A DNA stretch of 64,000 bases, from NCBI GenBank assembly GCA_018907035.1, contig JACCIC010000022.1, forward strand, positions 4,012,001-4,076,000, read 5' to 3'. Positions 54,284 through 64,000 of this stretch are shown here, piece by piece (the first letter of the stretch is position 1; every line of letters begins with the position of its first letter). The stretch is from Sycobia sp. Sy_11. Taxonomy: Eukaryota > Arthropoda > Insecta > Hymenoptera > Epichrysomallidae. The notes beneath the pieces were generated by a model, which was not told the origin of the DNA, did not search any database, and saw only the letters and a list, made by a program, of their open reading frames with translations. Made by a program: the position numbers and the translations under genes.

Positions 54284-55299
54284 TCAATTAAAACATTAAA
54301 TAAATTAGAAAAAACATTGAAAATATTTCTGAACAAAATACAAAGTTTGAAAAATCTTGAAAAATGATTGTACTATGTCTCATAATTACCAGTTGATATT
54401 AAATGTAATCTATTACGAAATAAAATAAAATAAATATTCTATTTATCAGTAATCAGTACTTCTTTTACTATTGATAGGATTTAAAAGGATCGATTTTACA
54501 ACCCTATTTCTTATATTCGTTAGGACATATAATAATACTGACGCGTCATTATAATTATAATTATTTCAACTTTCTTAGATCTTCTACCTAGGATAGCATG
54601 CAGCGAAACTTTAAACATGTAAAGAAGTACAAATGCTTATTAATTAAATTTAAAGAGTTTTTAAAGACATTTGAATAATTTTAAGACACTTACTCACGAT
54701 TTACCGTGCAATATTTTCAATGCAAGCTATCCAAGGTGTATTCGAATAACTTCATTAGATTTTTTATTAAATGTTTCATAACATTCAAATATAAATGATA
54801 TTATTTGTAATTCATTTATGAAATTGTAAAAAAGACTTTCACATACTTTTTAAATAGCAATTAAAATACCCACAATAAAACTAAATGTTAGAACTGTGGC
54901 ATTTGTAAGTAATGACAACAACCAAGAGAATATCAAAAGTAGTAATAGTATTCATAATATTTTTTTTAAACTTCAGTGTATCTAAATCAACCAAATATTT
55001 GATTAATAATTTATCTAATTTAAGAGAATTAGAATCAATTTGGCAAGAAGAATTTCTTCTAGTTTAAGAATAGTTTATATACATTCTTTAAAAATTTGAA
55101 CTTTTTTTAAATTCACTGTAATTAACGAAATGTAAGTTCTAAAAATTTGCTCTTAGGATAAAATAGTATCGTAACATGTATATGAATATTTATAAAGACT
55201 TTAAAACGTATCAAGAATCATTATCTGTTAATCTTTTCTTAAACACTTTCAATATTCTTCGCTAATAAAAAATAACCTTAATAGTATGCCATTAAAGAT

Positions 55300-55719
55300 T
55301 CAAAAACTTTCTGATTTAACAAGATTATGTTGATGTTGCAAGCCCTCTATCAAGTCCATGTGATGCGGTGCTTGTATGACATTAATCTTGCGCTCACGAA
55401 AGTACTCGAGCCTCTGCCGATGGCTATCCATTATCGGCGTGAGACTTACGTCTTTCTTAAGCTCGACCCGATCAGCCTGATCGCTCACCTGTGCAATGCT
55501 ATCGGGGATGGGCAATGGCTTCGCCACTCCGATGCGCACGATGCCCTTGGGCGCGCCCTTGAGTGCCTGCACTGCTTGGTCCAAAGTCGCGTTTTCAAGA
55601 GCAATGTCGTTGACGAAGAGCAGCCGGTCACCCGGTATTAACTGCCCGTCAACCTGGGCGACACCGCCCGGCACGAGTGATCTTATTACTATCACAGTCT
55701 CATTGGGGTTCATTGGATC
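55300..55719 (-). CDS. Patj: Patj terminal exon: rest of PDZ4 and C-terminus
   Basis: The exon has 139 codons and a [42 protein letters not shown] and [20 protein letters not shown] complete PDZ4. A tail of about 60 residues follows, ending NLVKSESF, which I cannot match to fly Patj. Two sequences resembling strong donors lie inside the tail, CAG|GTGAGC after SIAQ (about 55489) and GAC|GTAAGT after ELKKD (about 55452). The true C-terminus may therefore differ between isoforms. Confidence 0.9.
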   Translation of the reverse strand, partial: DPMNPNETVIVIRSLVPGGVAQVDGQLIPGDRLLFVNDIALENATLDQAVQALKGAPKGIVRIGVAKPLPIPDSIAQVSDQADRVELKKDVSLTPIMDSHRQRLEYFRERKINVIQAPHHMDLIEGLQHQHNLVKSESF

Positions 55720-55877
55720 CTGCAATAAAGTTTAGCGTCAGAATTCAAGTTTGCCGATTGATTGCCATAACTATTTTCGTCAATTAAATAAACATTTCTA
55801 GTATGACCTATGTAATGGTAAAATTCATGATTACTAATGATAAATTATAATTAATTGATGTGCAAATTACAGCAACA

Positions 55878-55929
<52 letters not shown>

Positions 55930-57770
55930 TTATAACTTTTTTTATTATTTTACGTAGCTTGCTTTATTTATGCTCTCAAGAATTGAGGCTAATCAGCGAC
56001 CGAGGTCTACGATATATTTGTAAATAAAGCACATATAAATTTTTATAGCGGTGTTTGTGACAATAAGCCATGTCCGGGATTTGAACTTGGATCAACGAAA
56101 TATTAATCCTTTGATCAAGTATCGAGTTATCGCAGGCCTAAATTTAATTTACTTTAATTTATTACTTTATAATTTTAAGTAAGAACAAAATTGACAATTT
56201 TTTTATAATGAGCTTAGTAAGAGATGTTAAGGAAATTTATGACATTCTTATAAAAATTTATAAAAACTTTTAATGTACTAATATTTTATAATTTATTTTA
56301 ATGGTTTAAATTAATATCATTTAATTATAAGATTTAAATTGCTTTAATGTCAATATAATGAAGTATATAAGCATATATGTTTATGCTGATAAATTTTAAT
56401 AATTTGAGTTATATTATCTAAATACTAAAATTTAAGAAGATTAAAAACAATTTAATATTTTGTTACCTAATATTTATTATTACTGAAATAATCTTATAGT
56501 TAGTAGAGTTAGCAGAAATTGCAATTCTAATATGGTTATAAATATTGAAATTAATTAACTTAACTTTTAATAATAAAATAATAGTAAAAACCAGTAAAGA
56601 ACATTTATTTCAAAATTACTTTGAAATAATAAACAATCATAACTAAATGAACAAATAAATAAATAAATAAAATATATTTGCACTTTTTCAAAACAGTGAT
56701 AAATTTTTATACCTGATAATCCAAAATGGAGAACCCAAGGCCTCTCTCTCCTTTAACCAATTCGATAATCTGTGGCTCGGAGCTCCACATTGCTAGTCCA
56801 GTCAATGGTTCTAAGGAGCGAGATTTCATTTTATTTAGACTAGCATCAGTCACAGTAGCAGTCGTTGTAGTCGAAGCTAGAGATCCATCCGATTTTGCTT
56901 TTACCAAACGATCCGATGTCGGTAACAGATTTTGCAGCGACCCGCCCAGTATGCTCTAAGAGGATAATGATGTTTATGAATGAAAAATTTTATAACGAAT
57001 GTGATGGTTCTCGTTAAATTAGCCTACCCTTGTCTGGAATGCTGCCTGATGTTGGGCCGTGTCAATAGGGCACAATAGATCTTGGGAGGCAATATTTCTA
57101 CCACACACCATTCGAACGTGAATCGGTAATTCCTTCAATACACTGACTACTTCCATGTGATTGATTCCGAGCAACCGATAACCGTTTACCTGTGCAAAGT
57201 GCAAAAGCAAACGGTGGTTATTTATAGGGCTTGGATTGCAAAAGTTCAGTTAGTTTTTATGATAATAATAATTAAAAATATCTTATACCTCTAGAAGTTC
57301 ATCTCCCGATCTCAAAATACCATTTTGCCCAACTGGGCCTTCTGGCAGAATCGAACGAATGTAATGATGAGGACGCACTTCCTGCCCATTCTCGACGTCC
57401 ACGGTACCTTCCAAACTGATGCCGAGACCGCTACCTTCCGCGAATTTTTTCAATTGAGCAACCTGTTTTGAGATAAAAATTGAAGACCAAAATCGATTGA
57501 GCATTCGAAAAAGGCACAAGTTACGTGACCGTAAAAGCATACCACTATCTCGATATCCGGACCAACGATCTTTTGCCACTTAATTTTGATGGCGGCCTCT
57601 ATCTTCGGTGTCATTTCCGTAGACGGATCGCTGAGTAGCGCCTCGACATTCGAGATCTCGTCTAAGCTGCCCATTAACGTTTCTCGATCGATCTCCTGAA
57701 GGACTGCGCTGTCGACCGTTGTATGTGATTCGCCTTCCGGTTCGATCTCTAACGTCGTGTCACCGTCCTG

Positions 57771-57819
<49 letters not shown>

Positions 57820-60476
57820 TTTTTTTTATAAAAATGAAAATGAGAAGTGTCAAACGTGCTAATCAGACGGATACACTTCGAATAACGTGTCCGGTAGTAG
57901 GTTAACGAGCAAAAAAAATCACTGGTACTCACCGCACTTATAGGAAATGTGGGCAAGCTGGTAATGGAGGGTGAACTCGGCTGGGGCAGTTTCAATTCGC
58001 TGGCGGCGATCGCCTGCTGCAGCTGTTCGTACTTGGGACCGCGTAGATATCTCTCCAAGCAGAGGACGACGATTTGCCCGGTGCTCCGCAGAACCTCGAC
58101 GGCCTCGTGATTCGAGTAGCCCTGAAGCGAGTGGCCGTTCACCTCGACGATGCGGTCGTTTATCTGGATTTTTTGACTGAGATCCGCCGCGCTGCCCTCG
58201 CTTATGCTCTTCACGAATATTCCGGACAGCTCCTCTGTAACCGTTTGCGTACGAGATAGTTGATTCTTAAGTCTAATTCAATCGTAATTTTGAAGTAGAA
58301 CTAACGAAATAACATTTTCAGTTGATTGGTTTCATGATTTTCATCTCGCTTATAAATGCTTTTGTAATTGATAGGTGTCGAAGTAATGCATTAGTTAATG
58401 AATTAAAATCAATGTTATTATTAACATTAAAGTCTGCATTCAAAAATGAGCAATAAGTTATCTCTAGTCAATAATCATCTTAATTTCCTTAAAAATACAA
58501 ACTAATCCTAGATCTAATGGATCGCATATGTAATACTTTCTACAAATTCTAAACGCACAGTATCGTGCATCCATATTTTCGCATAACACTGCAATAAACT
58601 GAACGATCCCGATGAACAGGCTAATGAAGATTAATGGTTCGCTAGTTGATAGCGTGAATAAATTTTGCAATTCCTGCAGAAGCGCAATAAACCAATGTAA
58701 TAGCAGTAGAAACGAACTCACCTTTCTCACAAACGTAGCCGGCGATGGTGATGCCAAGCCCACAACTATCCTTCTTAAGCTCGACGGTGAATCTCTCCAT
58801 CTCGGGCAGCGCGTTGACGTCAATTGTCTCCATAGAGAGGGCGGGCAGGTCGGCGATCGGTAAGGCGACGCCCGGTAGCGATGAACCGATGATCGGGATC
58901 GAGTTGCGCGCGACGTCCATGATAAGGCTCGAGCGACCCTTTTCAATCGAATATTCATGATAAGTATAGTTTAAATCCAAGAGTGTCGGTTCAGTACGCG
59001 CGAATTGATATAATTATGTTGGATAAGCGGGAGAAAAATGGGAGATAGAGGAGCGCACATAGTATTGATTCATTATTTCTTTTGTGCGAGAAAAGTTAAG
59101 AAGGAAATCTAGTTTTTTCTGACTCTGGTTCTGTCTCTCTCCCTATCTCATGAATTCCAAGTATAACAATGGTGTAAGAGCCGCGCTGGAATTTAATCGA
59201 CTGCCGATAGAGATTCTTAATCCTTTGTCTTGCTCCGAGACGAAGCCCCCATCATTCGAAGCTTTTCTTCCCATCAATTGAAACGGTTTTATTGTTTTGT
59301 TCTAGTTTCTGTTGAATAGTATTTCAGAGATAAACGCGCATAATAAAGGAAATTTAACTTCTGGACGTTATTTCCTCAGTCAAATGTTGTTTAACTATGC
59401 AATTTGACTTTTACATCTCATAATTTATATAGCGAAGTATATAAAGTGCACGTGCGTATCATCCTTGAGAAAACGCACGTGTATAGTTTAAAATTTTATA
59501 ACTTTCATGTTCTATGCTATAAACTATAAGAGCGTTTAAAGTCATTCGACAAAGTCTCAGTTCCATCATGAATTACCTTCATTTACTTTCTGGCAGCGAG
59601 AATAGGATAGTACCAAAAATTGAGTGTAATAAAATATAACATAATTCTAATTATCAGTTTAAATTTAAAATTTGAAAGATGCTTAGACATTTCGCTTAGG
59701 GATGTACAGTTCTCAAAACAATAGTAATTCTTCTCAAATGCACATGGCATCTATTATTGATTATGTTAAATCGCTTTTAATTTTAGTTTCATCCATTAGA
59801 CAGTAATCGCTCAAGCCTTGAATACATTATAGTTATCATATCATTCTGTTATTCATGCAGCATATTTACTATAGTGACTATGAAAGATAAAAAATTTGAT
59901 TTTCTTTTTGCAGACTCCTAGATTTAGATAAGAGCCTTTGATTGAAAAAACTAGTCATTTAACAGCAATTCCATTATTTTTCGATTGGAATCGCGAGAAT
60001 TCTGACAAAGGATTTACTATAAAAGATGTTCTTTCACTCTCTGAATAGAACTGGAGGCATTTCAATCGATTATTGAACACTTGAATCGTATTCTTCCATT
60101 ACGATAATTTAGAATATGTTATATGTGAAAGAAACCAAGCGCAGACAAAGGAACCTTTAAAAAACAAAGTTTGTTACTAACGTGGACATCCAACTCGGAA
60201 TCAGGTCCGTAAATTCCCCCGTTGTCGTAGTCCGTGTCACCCTGAGAGTGTCGTAAGTTGTGAGCGTCGGCGCCGCTGTGCAGCAGGTATCTGTCAAGCT
60301 CATCCGGATCGCCGAGGATCTTCGTCGGGACGATCGGGGCGTGACTGCCGAGTGTCTGTCGTCAATAAGGAAGAAAAAACAAATGTTAATATTGTGTGCG
60401 CGTGTAACTGCGACTCGCTCCATTGGTAATAATAGCTCGCACAATGTGATTAATAAATAAATAAATAAATAAATAA

Positions 60477-60520
<44 letters not shown>

Positions 60521-61872
60521 TCCATCTAGCGACTGTAGCTCTAAGCACTCTATATTTATTCAGGTGAAGGAATATGATAATTATTCAAAGGTTCGTTCAG
60601 CTATTCAGCTAGGTAAAAGCTAGTGCTGAATCGTTGGATTCTATTCTAAGTCACTAAAGCTATACACTTTCAGCTAATTGGGTATACGGTTTAAAAGAAT
60701 TATCAAGCTCAATCGTCCTCTATATTGATTAGTCTAAATCTTTTCTGCTTATTCGTATACAAATCGCGCGAAATAAGGAAGTTCAAGCCAAGCGCGTCTA
60801 ATCTTAATTTGAATTGGTGAAAGCCACATTTTGTCCCGGATACTATATATAATAACCCTGTGATTACTTTCAAGATTTTAAATAAAATATAAAAAATTGA
60901 TAAAAATGTGATTTCTCTAATATTTGATAGGATGGTGGAGTAAAATTTGTCCCTCATAACGCACGACGGTGACATGACAAAAGTTTTTATTTTTTATAAT
61001 ATATAAATTTCTACACTTCAATAATGAATAATGGTTATTTATAGAATTTATATATCATGATATACCTGATATTTATACAAACTCGTAAAAATTACGACTG
61101 TAATTTACAAAATTCGTCTCGAGACGGTGGACATCCAGATGAATCGACAAGATGTCAAAACTTCTGTCATGGTAAGCGGCGATACGATTATCAAATTTTA
61201 CGCCGACATTCCATGAAATTGCTGCGTAAAAATGCGCTATATGGTATTATCAGCAGAAACAGAAACGAGTAAATAATGACTTCAGATCGATATTGTATTG
61301 AAAACAAAGTTTCTCGAAAATTGAAAATATATAGATATACTTCTTTTTGATTATAGATGGTATAATTATGTTGCACAAATCGTGAAGCTTCATGCACTGC
61401 ATTAGGCGAAATCTTCTCTAATATATAACTTATAATAAAATTAAACGATTTCTTCTTTCCTTTTTTTTATTAAAAATAAAACAGAGCAGCTAACGAGACT
61501 AAACTAACAAGAAAAATAAAATTGTATGAAATTCATATTATTTCTAAACAATATTTAGAAACATAACACATATTCAAAAAAAGAACATTAAACATTTTCG
61601 AGTACTCAATCATCTCAAACTCACTCTATTTATCTCCTTGAGTACAGTACTCTGAAAATTTGTTTACGGAAATACGGCTTATTTATAGTGTTTTCCTTCA
61701 GTGTGAAATTGTAGAATTGAGGCTGGATTTGACCATTGAAATTATCGACGATGCTTTGCATACGGACAGAAACGATCGAACGAATGTAATAAATTTCTCT
61801 CAGGCCATAATCAATTACATAACGGTTCGCAACTAGCCATCGTTCTCAATTTCAACGTAAAATCCATCTCAA

Positions 61873-61928
<56 letters not shown>

Positions 61929-62264
61929 GTAGGAGCGTAAATTGGTTTACCTGATAATCGGGCGATGTGGGCTCGACAGGCCGCGCGACGACGAGCCGCA
62001 CGTGAGTGCCGGACTGACGCAGCACCGCCGCGACCTGCTCGCTTCCCATTCCCCGCAAATTGACATCACCGATTTGCAAGATATGATCGCCGCTCTGGAG
62101 TCGATTGTCCTGTGGAAAATCCAATATTATACGACTCGGTCGCTCAATCCCTTTCAGCGCTCCCCTCTATTGAATGTAGCGAACGAGCGCCCCCCCCCCC
62201 TCGACGAAATCCCGATGACACAGTCCAGGGGACTCCTTGGGAGGCTCTATCGAGCAGGAATTAT

Positions 62265-62315
<51 letters not shown>

Positions 62316-62912
62316 TGCGAGGAACGCGAGTGCACTAATGGATTGATATTGTATGCGCGCTTTCTTCTCCCGGAACTGATTCCGTGCGAAAGTTTCGAGA
62401 TATGGCAAGTACCGAGAATATATATATATAAATGGCTTTGTTGACCTGAATATCTTATATAGTTGTCTGAAAATACTATATTACATTCTGAATTTGAGAA
62501 GAAATGCAGAATATTGAATCAATAAAGACTTTCTTAATGCAAAGAAAATTTTTATTATAAAAATTGTTATTATAGCCTTATAAAATATTCAAAGTTATAG
62601 ATTTTTTGTAATGTCAAAGGAAAAACAAATAAATTTGATTTTAAATTTATTTCTTTCAACTTTTTTATGTGTGGTACCATGTTATATATAGCTACTTCTT
62701 TATAGCTACTAGTCTCGCTGTCTCATTTTGGTGTCTATAATAATGAAGTATTAAGAAAATTATTATCATTATTATGTATATCCACATATGAAGTAAAATT
62801 ACCAATATCAATATAGATTTTATTCAAAATTTTTTTACACACATTAAAAAACTTATTATTATTGGAGAATCGAATAATTAATAGTAGGTAAAGTTAGAAA
62901 AGGCAAAAATCG

Positions 62913-62960
<48 letters not shown>

Positions 62961-63551
62961 TTCTCCGTCCACTAAAGTCAAGTCCATATTGTTCGCCGAG
63001 CAGAGAGGACACAGGACACAATTCAAAAGTTCAGTGTGCAGTCAAGGGAACTTGGCCTCTGTTTCTGCACGCGGCATATTCACTATATACACTTGTGTTC
63101 CGATTACTAGCCATTCCCCCGGCAGCCAGTATCTCTTAGTAGACGCACTACTAACTTTACTGCTAAAGTTATCGAGTTCGGAAACTCATCGATGTTTACA
63201 TCGTCTTCGATCGAATGAATAAAAGTCAAGCTAAACTCTATCTAACTTGTGATTTATTTATTTATTTATTCACCAGTGCAACGACACAGGATCGGTCTTT
63301 TACCAAGGCCATACACGTATAAAACGAGCTCCATTTCCGTCACCTACAAATCCGGGAGGCACCATTTGATCAAGTGAAAAATTCGTTTGACGGCAATTAA
63401 ATTCGAGCCTTGGAGCAGACTCGATTTAGAAAATAAAATTCAGAATTGATTATATAGTGAACGAGCCAAGGCCCATACAGGTCATAGCCTCATTTTTCAC
63501 TGATTTTTTATAATGAAAATTGAATAAAAAATATGCTGTTTATGTATTTTG

Positions 63552-63603
<52 letters not shown>

Positions 63604-64000
63604 AAGAGTACTATAAAAAGTTTAAACATGGAGTTTACTTGATGCTTTCATTAACTATTCCATGATTAAGTGGCGAATTTATACAGAAGTTCAGTTTGGT
63701 TTTTATAGCATTGCAATAAATAACCAATAACAAAATGATACTACAATCTAATTAACTGGAATAATTTATAGTATAAATAACTGAACGCTTCTTTAAATAA
63801 TGAAAGGAAAAAGCTGTCTTTGGTGTCAATGAATATTTCTTTTTAATAAAAAACGACAAAAGTAAAAAAAAAAATATTCCGGAAATGTGACTTACACGAT
63901 CGGCCACTCCGCCAGGTAGGATTGTTTTAACGACGACGCCGGTACTTCGTCCGCCGATGATACCGAAGCCAAGGCCGCTGCCATCATTGATTAAGTTGAT
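55300..64000 (-). CDS. Patj: Patj, Crumbs polarity complex PDZ scaffold (3' part, 10 exons)
   Basis: Patj is a cytoplasmic scaffold at the subapical membrane of epithelia. Its L27 domain binds Stardust/Pals1 in the Crumbs complex, and its PDZ domains bind C-terminal tails of partners. Joined minus-strand exons are 64000-63896, 62109-61951, 60355-60182, 58938-58722, 58234-57933, 57767-57543, 57462-57289, 57189-57028, 56955-56713 and 55719-55300: 2181 bases, 726 residues plus TGA. Four PDZ domains are visible, with carboxylate loops GLGF, GLGI, GLGI and GLGF. Linker landmarks such as [16 protein letters not shown] and KWQKIVG agree with my recollection of fly Patj. All introns are GT-AG and phases agree at every junction. 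The N-terminus with the L27 domain is missing because the gene runs off the right edge. Paralogues INADL/MPDZ of vertebrates have 10-13 PDZ domains; four fits the insect form. Identification is secure; the exact C-terminus is less so. Confidence 0.95.
55878..55925. repeat. (TA)n microsatellite next to SINE copy 2
   Basis: A TA run lying just beyond the A-rich tail of the SINE. Confidence 0.95.
55932..56140 (-). mobile_element. tRNA-derived SINE, copy 2 (older)
   Basis: Clearly the same element as 19741-19957: both share GAGGTCTACGAT, a GTAAACAAAGCACAT-like block, GCGGTG and the B-box-bearing GGGATTTGAACT on the plus strand. This copy is more diverged, with an interrupted A-rich tail (55935-55955 as T-rich on plus). 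TAAATTTA occurs on both sides (55924-55931 and near 56139) and may be the target duplication. Confidence 0.8.
56713..56955 (-). CDS. Patj: Patj exon: linker and start of PDZ4
   Basis: The exon has 81 codons, phase 0 at both ends. It contains the conserved [19 protein letters not shown] and [16 protein letters not shown] segments, then the start of PDZ4 with [18 protein letters not shown] Thr-rich run lies between them. The intron in front is only 72 bases. Confidence 0.95.
57028..57189 (-). CDS. Patj: Patj exon: second half of PDZ3
   Basis: The exon has 54 codons, phase 0 at both ends. [20 protein letters not shown] gives the end of the fold and the alpha-B helix, with His at the first alpha-B position as in class I PDZ domains. 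RMVCGRN closes the domain. The donor is AGG|GTAGGC. Confidence 0.94.
57289..57462 (-). CDS. Patj: Patj exon: first half of PDZ3
   Basis: The exon has 58 codons, phase 0 at both ends. [19 protein letters not shown] gives the beta-A strand and GLGI loop, followed by [19 protein letters not shown] and LRSGDELLE. The acceptor is AAACAG and the donor is GAG|GTATAA. Confidence 0.95.
57543..57767 (-). CDS. Patj: Patj exon: acidic linker before PDZ3
   Basis: The exon has 75 codons, phase 0 at both ends. It is a Glu/Asp-rich, fast-evolving linker ending in the conserved [14 protein letters not shown]. Its acceptor TTTGCAG directly follows a (TA)n tract instead of a pyrimidine tract. The donor is GTG|GTATGC. 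Confidence 0.9.
57768..57932. other. Short patj intron with (TA)n in place of the pyrimidine tract
   Basis: The intron is 165 bases. A (TA)n run (57774-57814) reaches to within six bases of the acceptor AG. Confidence 0.9.
57933..58234 (-). CDS. Patj: Patj exon: rest of PDZ2 and linker
   Basis: The exon enters with two bases completing Glu and then encodes 100 residues. [36 protein letters not shown] and [14 protein letters not shown] form the rest of PDZ2. The conserved [19 protein letters not shown] helix follows, then a Pro/Ser-rich linker. The donor is GCG|GTGAGT. Confidence 0.94.
58235..58721. other. Patj intron, 487 bases
   Basis: AT-rich intron with no repeat and nothing else seen. 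Confidence 0.9.
58722..58938 (-). CDS. Patj: Patj exon: linker and start of PDZ2
   Basis: The exon has 72 codons plus one base, entering at phase 0 and leaving at phase 1. A hydrophobic linker leads into [20 protein letters not shown], the beta-A strand and GLGI loop of PDZ2. The donor is AAAG|GTGAGT. The next exon adds AG to complete a Glu codon. Confidence 0.92.
58939..60181. other. Patj intron, 1.24 kb
   Basis: AT-rich intron with no long microsatellite and no coding sequence seen. Confidence 0.9.
60182..60355 (-). CDS. Patj: Patj exon: PDZ1-PDZ2 linker
   Basis: The exon has 58 codons, phase 0 at both ends. It carries the moderately conserved segment [20 protein letters not shown], followed by an acidic, less conserved stretch ending SELDVH. 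The donor is CAC|GTTAGT, weaker than its neighbours. The acceptor follows GACGACAG; a second AG nine bases further in (CGGCAG) would shift the frame and is less likely. Confidence 0.88.
60450..60517. repeat. Compound (AAAT)n-(TA)n microsatellite
   Basis: About seven AAAT units pass into a TA run. Confidence 0.95.
61876..61925. repeat. (TA)n microsatellite just after a patj donor
   Basis: A TA run starting about 25 bases into the intron after exon 61951-62109. Confidence 0.96.
61951..62109 (-). CDS. Patj: Patj exon: second half of PDZ1
   Basis: The exon has 53 codons, phase 0 at both ends, from [14 protein letters not shown] to [11 protein letters not shown]. It supplies the GD-x-IL-x-I core and the alpha-B helix [13 protein letters not shown] of PDZ1. 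By alignment to other PDZ domains the first alpha-B position is Ser, not the His of class I domains. The acceptor is CCACAG and the donor is CAG|GTAAAC. Confidence 0.93.
62267..62311. repeat. (TA)n microsatellite
   Basis: A perfect TA run in the patj intron. Confidence 0.96.
62918..62955. repeat. (CT)n microsatellite
   Basis: A CT run with TTTCT interruptions at both ends. Confidence 0.94.
63555..63601. repeat. (TA)n microsatellite
   Basis: A perfect TA run about 300 bases from the exon 63896-64000 donor. Confidence 0.96.
63896..64000 (-). CDS. Patj: Patj exon: first half of PDZ1 (partial at edge)
   Basis: This exon encodes 35 residues in frame from base 64000. They include the GLGFGIIGG carboxylate-binding loop and the strand [14 protein letters not shown]. 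The donor after ADR is CGT|GTAAGT, phase 0. The exon continues past the window edge. Confidence 0.93.

Larger units (their letters stand above)
47711..55299. other. Region between the deleted mariner and the patj stop
   Basis: AT-rich. It holds a candidate minus-strand terminal exon at 48778-48857, less AT-rich mixed sequence at 48990-50000, and microsatellites. The part next to 55300 should be patj 3' UTR. No recognised gene is seen. Confidence 0.5.
55720..56712. other. Patj intron containing a SINE and a (TA)n tract
   Basis: An intron of 993 bases between the last two patj exons. About a quarter is (TA)n plus a SINE; the rest is AT-rich with nothing else seen. Confidence 0.85.
60356..61950. 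other. Patj intron, 1.6 kb
   Basis: AT-rich intron with a compound TAAA/TA repeat and a (TA)n tract about 25 bases from the right-hand exon's donor. Confidence 0.9.
62110..63895. other. Patj intron, 1.8 kb
   Basis: The intron carries (TA)n at 62267-62311 and 63555-63601 and (CT)n at 62918-62955. A less AT-rich block at 62970-63440 contains an AATAAA near 63218 and may be repeat-derived, but its borders could not be set. Confidence 0.85.

Noticed and set aside
62970..63290. A solo LTR in a patj intron
   Set aside because: The block has an AATAAA and a less AT-rich composition, but no convincing TG...CA borders or target duplication could be found.

Overview
The window is AT-rich animal DNA with GC-rich coding exons, very dense (AT)n, (CT)n and (CA)n microsatellites and small fossil transposons. 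The Patj protein at the right end has the four-PDZ layout of insect Patj, so the source is an insect. Hymenoptera is my guess from the GC-rich exons and GC islands set in AT-rich introns; nothing here proves it.

Right end (55300-64000, minus strand): the 3' part of patj, the Crumbs-complex scaffold. Ten exons join in perfect phase into 726 residues with four PDZ domains and a stop at 55300. The first exons, including the expected L27 domain, lie beyond base 64000. Introns range from 72 to 1786 bases and most of the long ones carry a (TA)n tract.

Left and middle (630-40753, minus strand): seven exons of one large gene that I cannot name. All six junctions agree in phase, giving about 810 residues of low-complexity, probably disordered protein rich in Ser, Glu, Arg, Gly and Pro. 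It has a glutamine run and, in the leftmost exon, three tandem repeats of about 50 residues built on an SPRREA/QT/K-x-x-Q motif. A fourth repeat is cut at a splice donor, so the gene probably continues left of base 1. Its 5' end is not found in the 14.5 kb up to patj. Because the last patj exon contains good internal donors in the right phase, a patj/downstream-gene read-through transcript is possible.

The introns hold an inactivated full-length mariner (32606-33959), an internally deleted mariner relative (47072-47710), two copies of a tRNA-derived SINE (19741-19957 and 55932-56140), a TTAA-type miniature element with long subterminal inverted repeats (26672-27506), and several GC-rich, non-coding islands in the 24.5 kb intron that may be regulatory. 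No functional tRNA, rRNA, CRISPR array or bacterial feature was seen. Most long open frames opposite the GC-rich exons, and all Ile-Tyr, Ser-Leu, Thr-His and Cys-Val frames, are shadows of exons or microsatellites.
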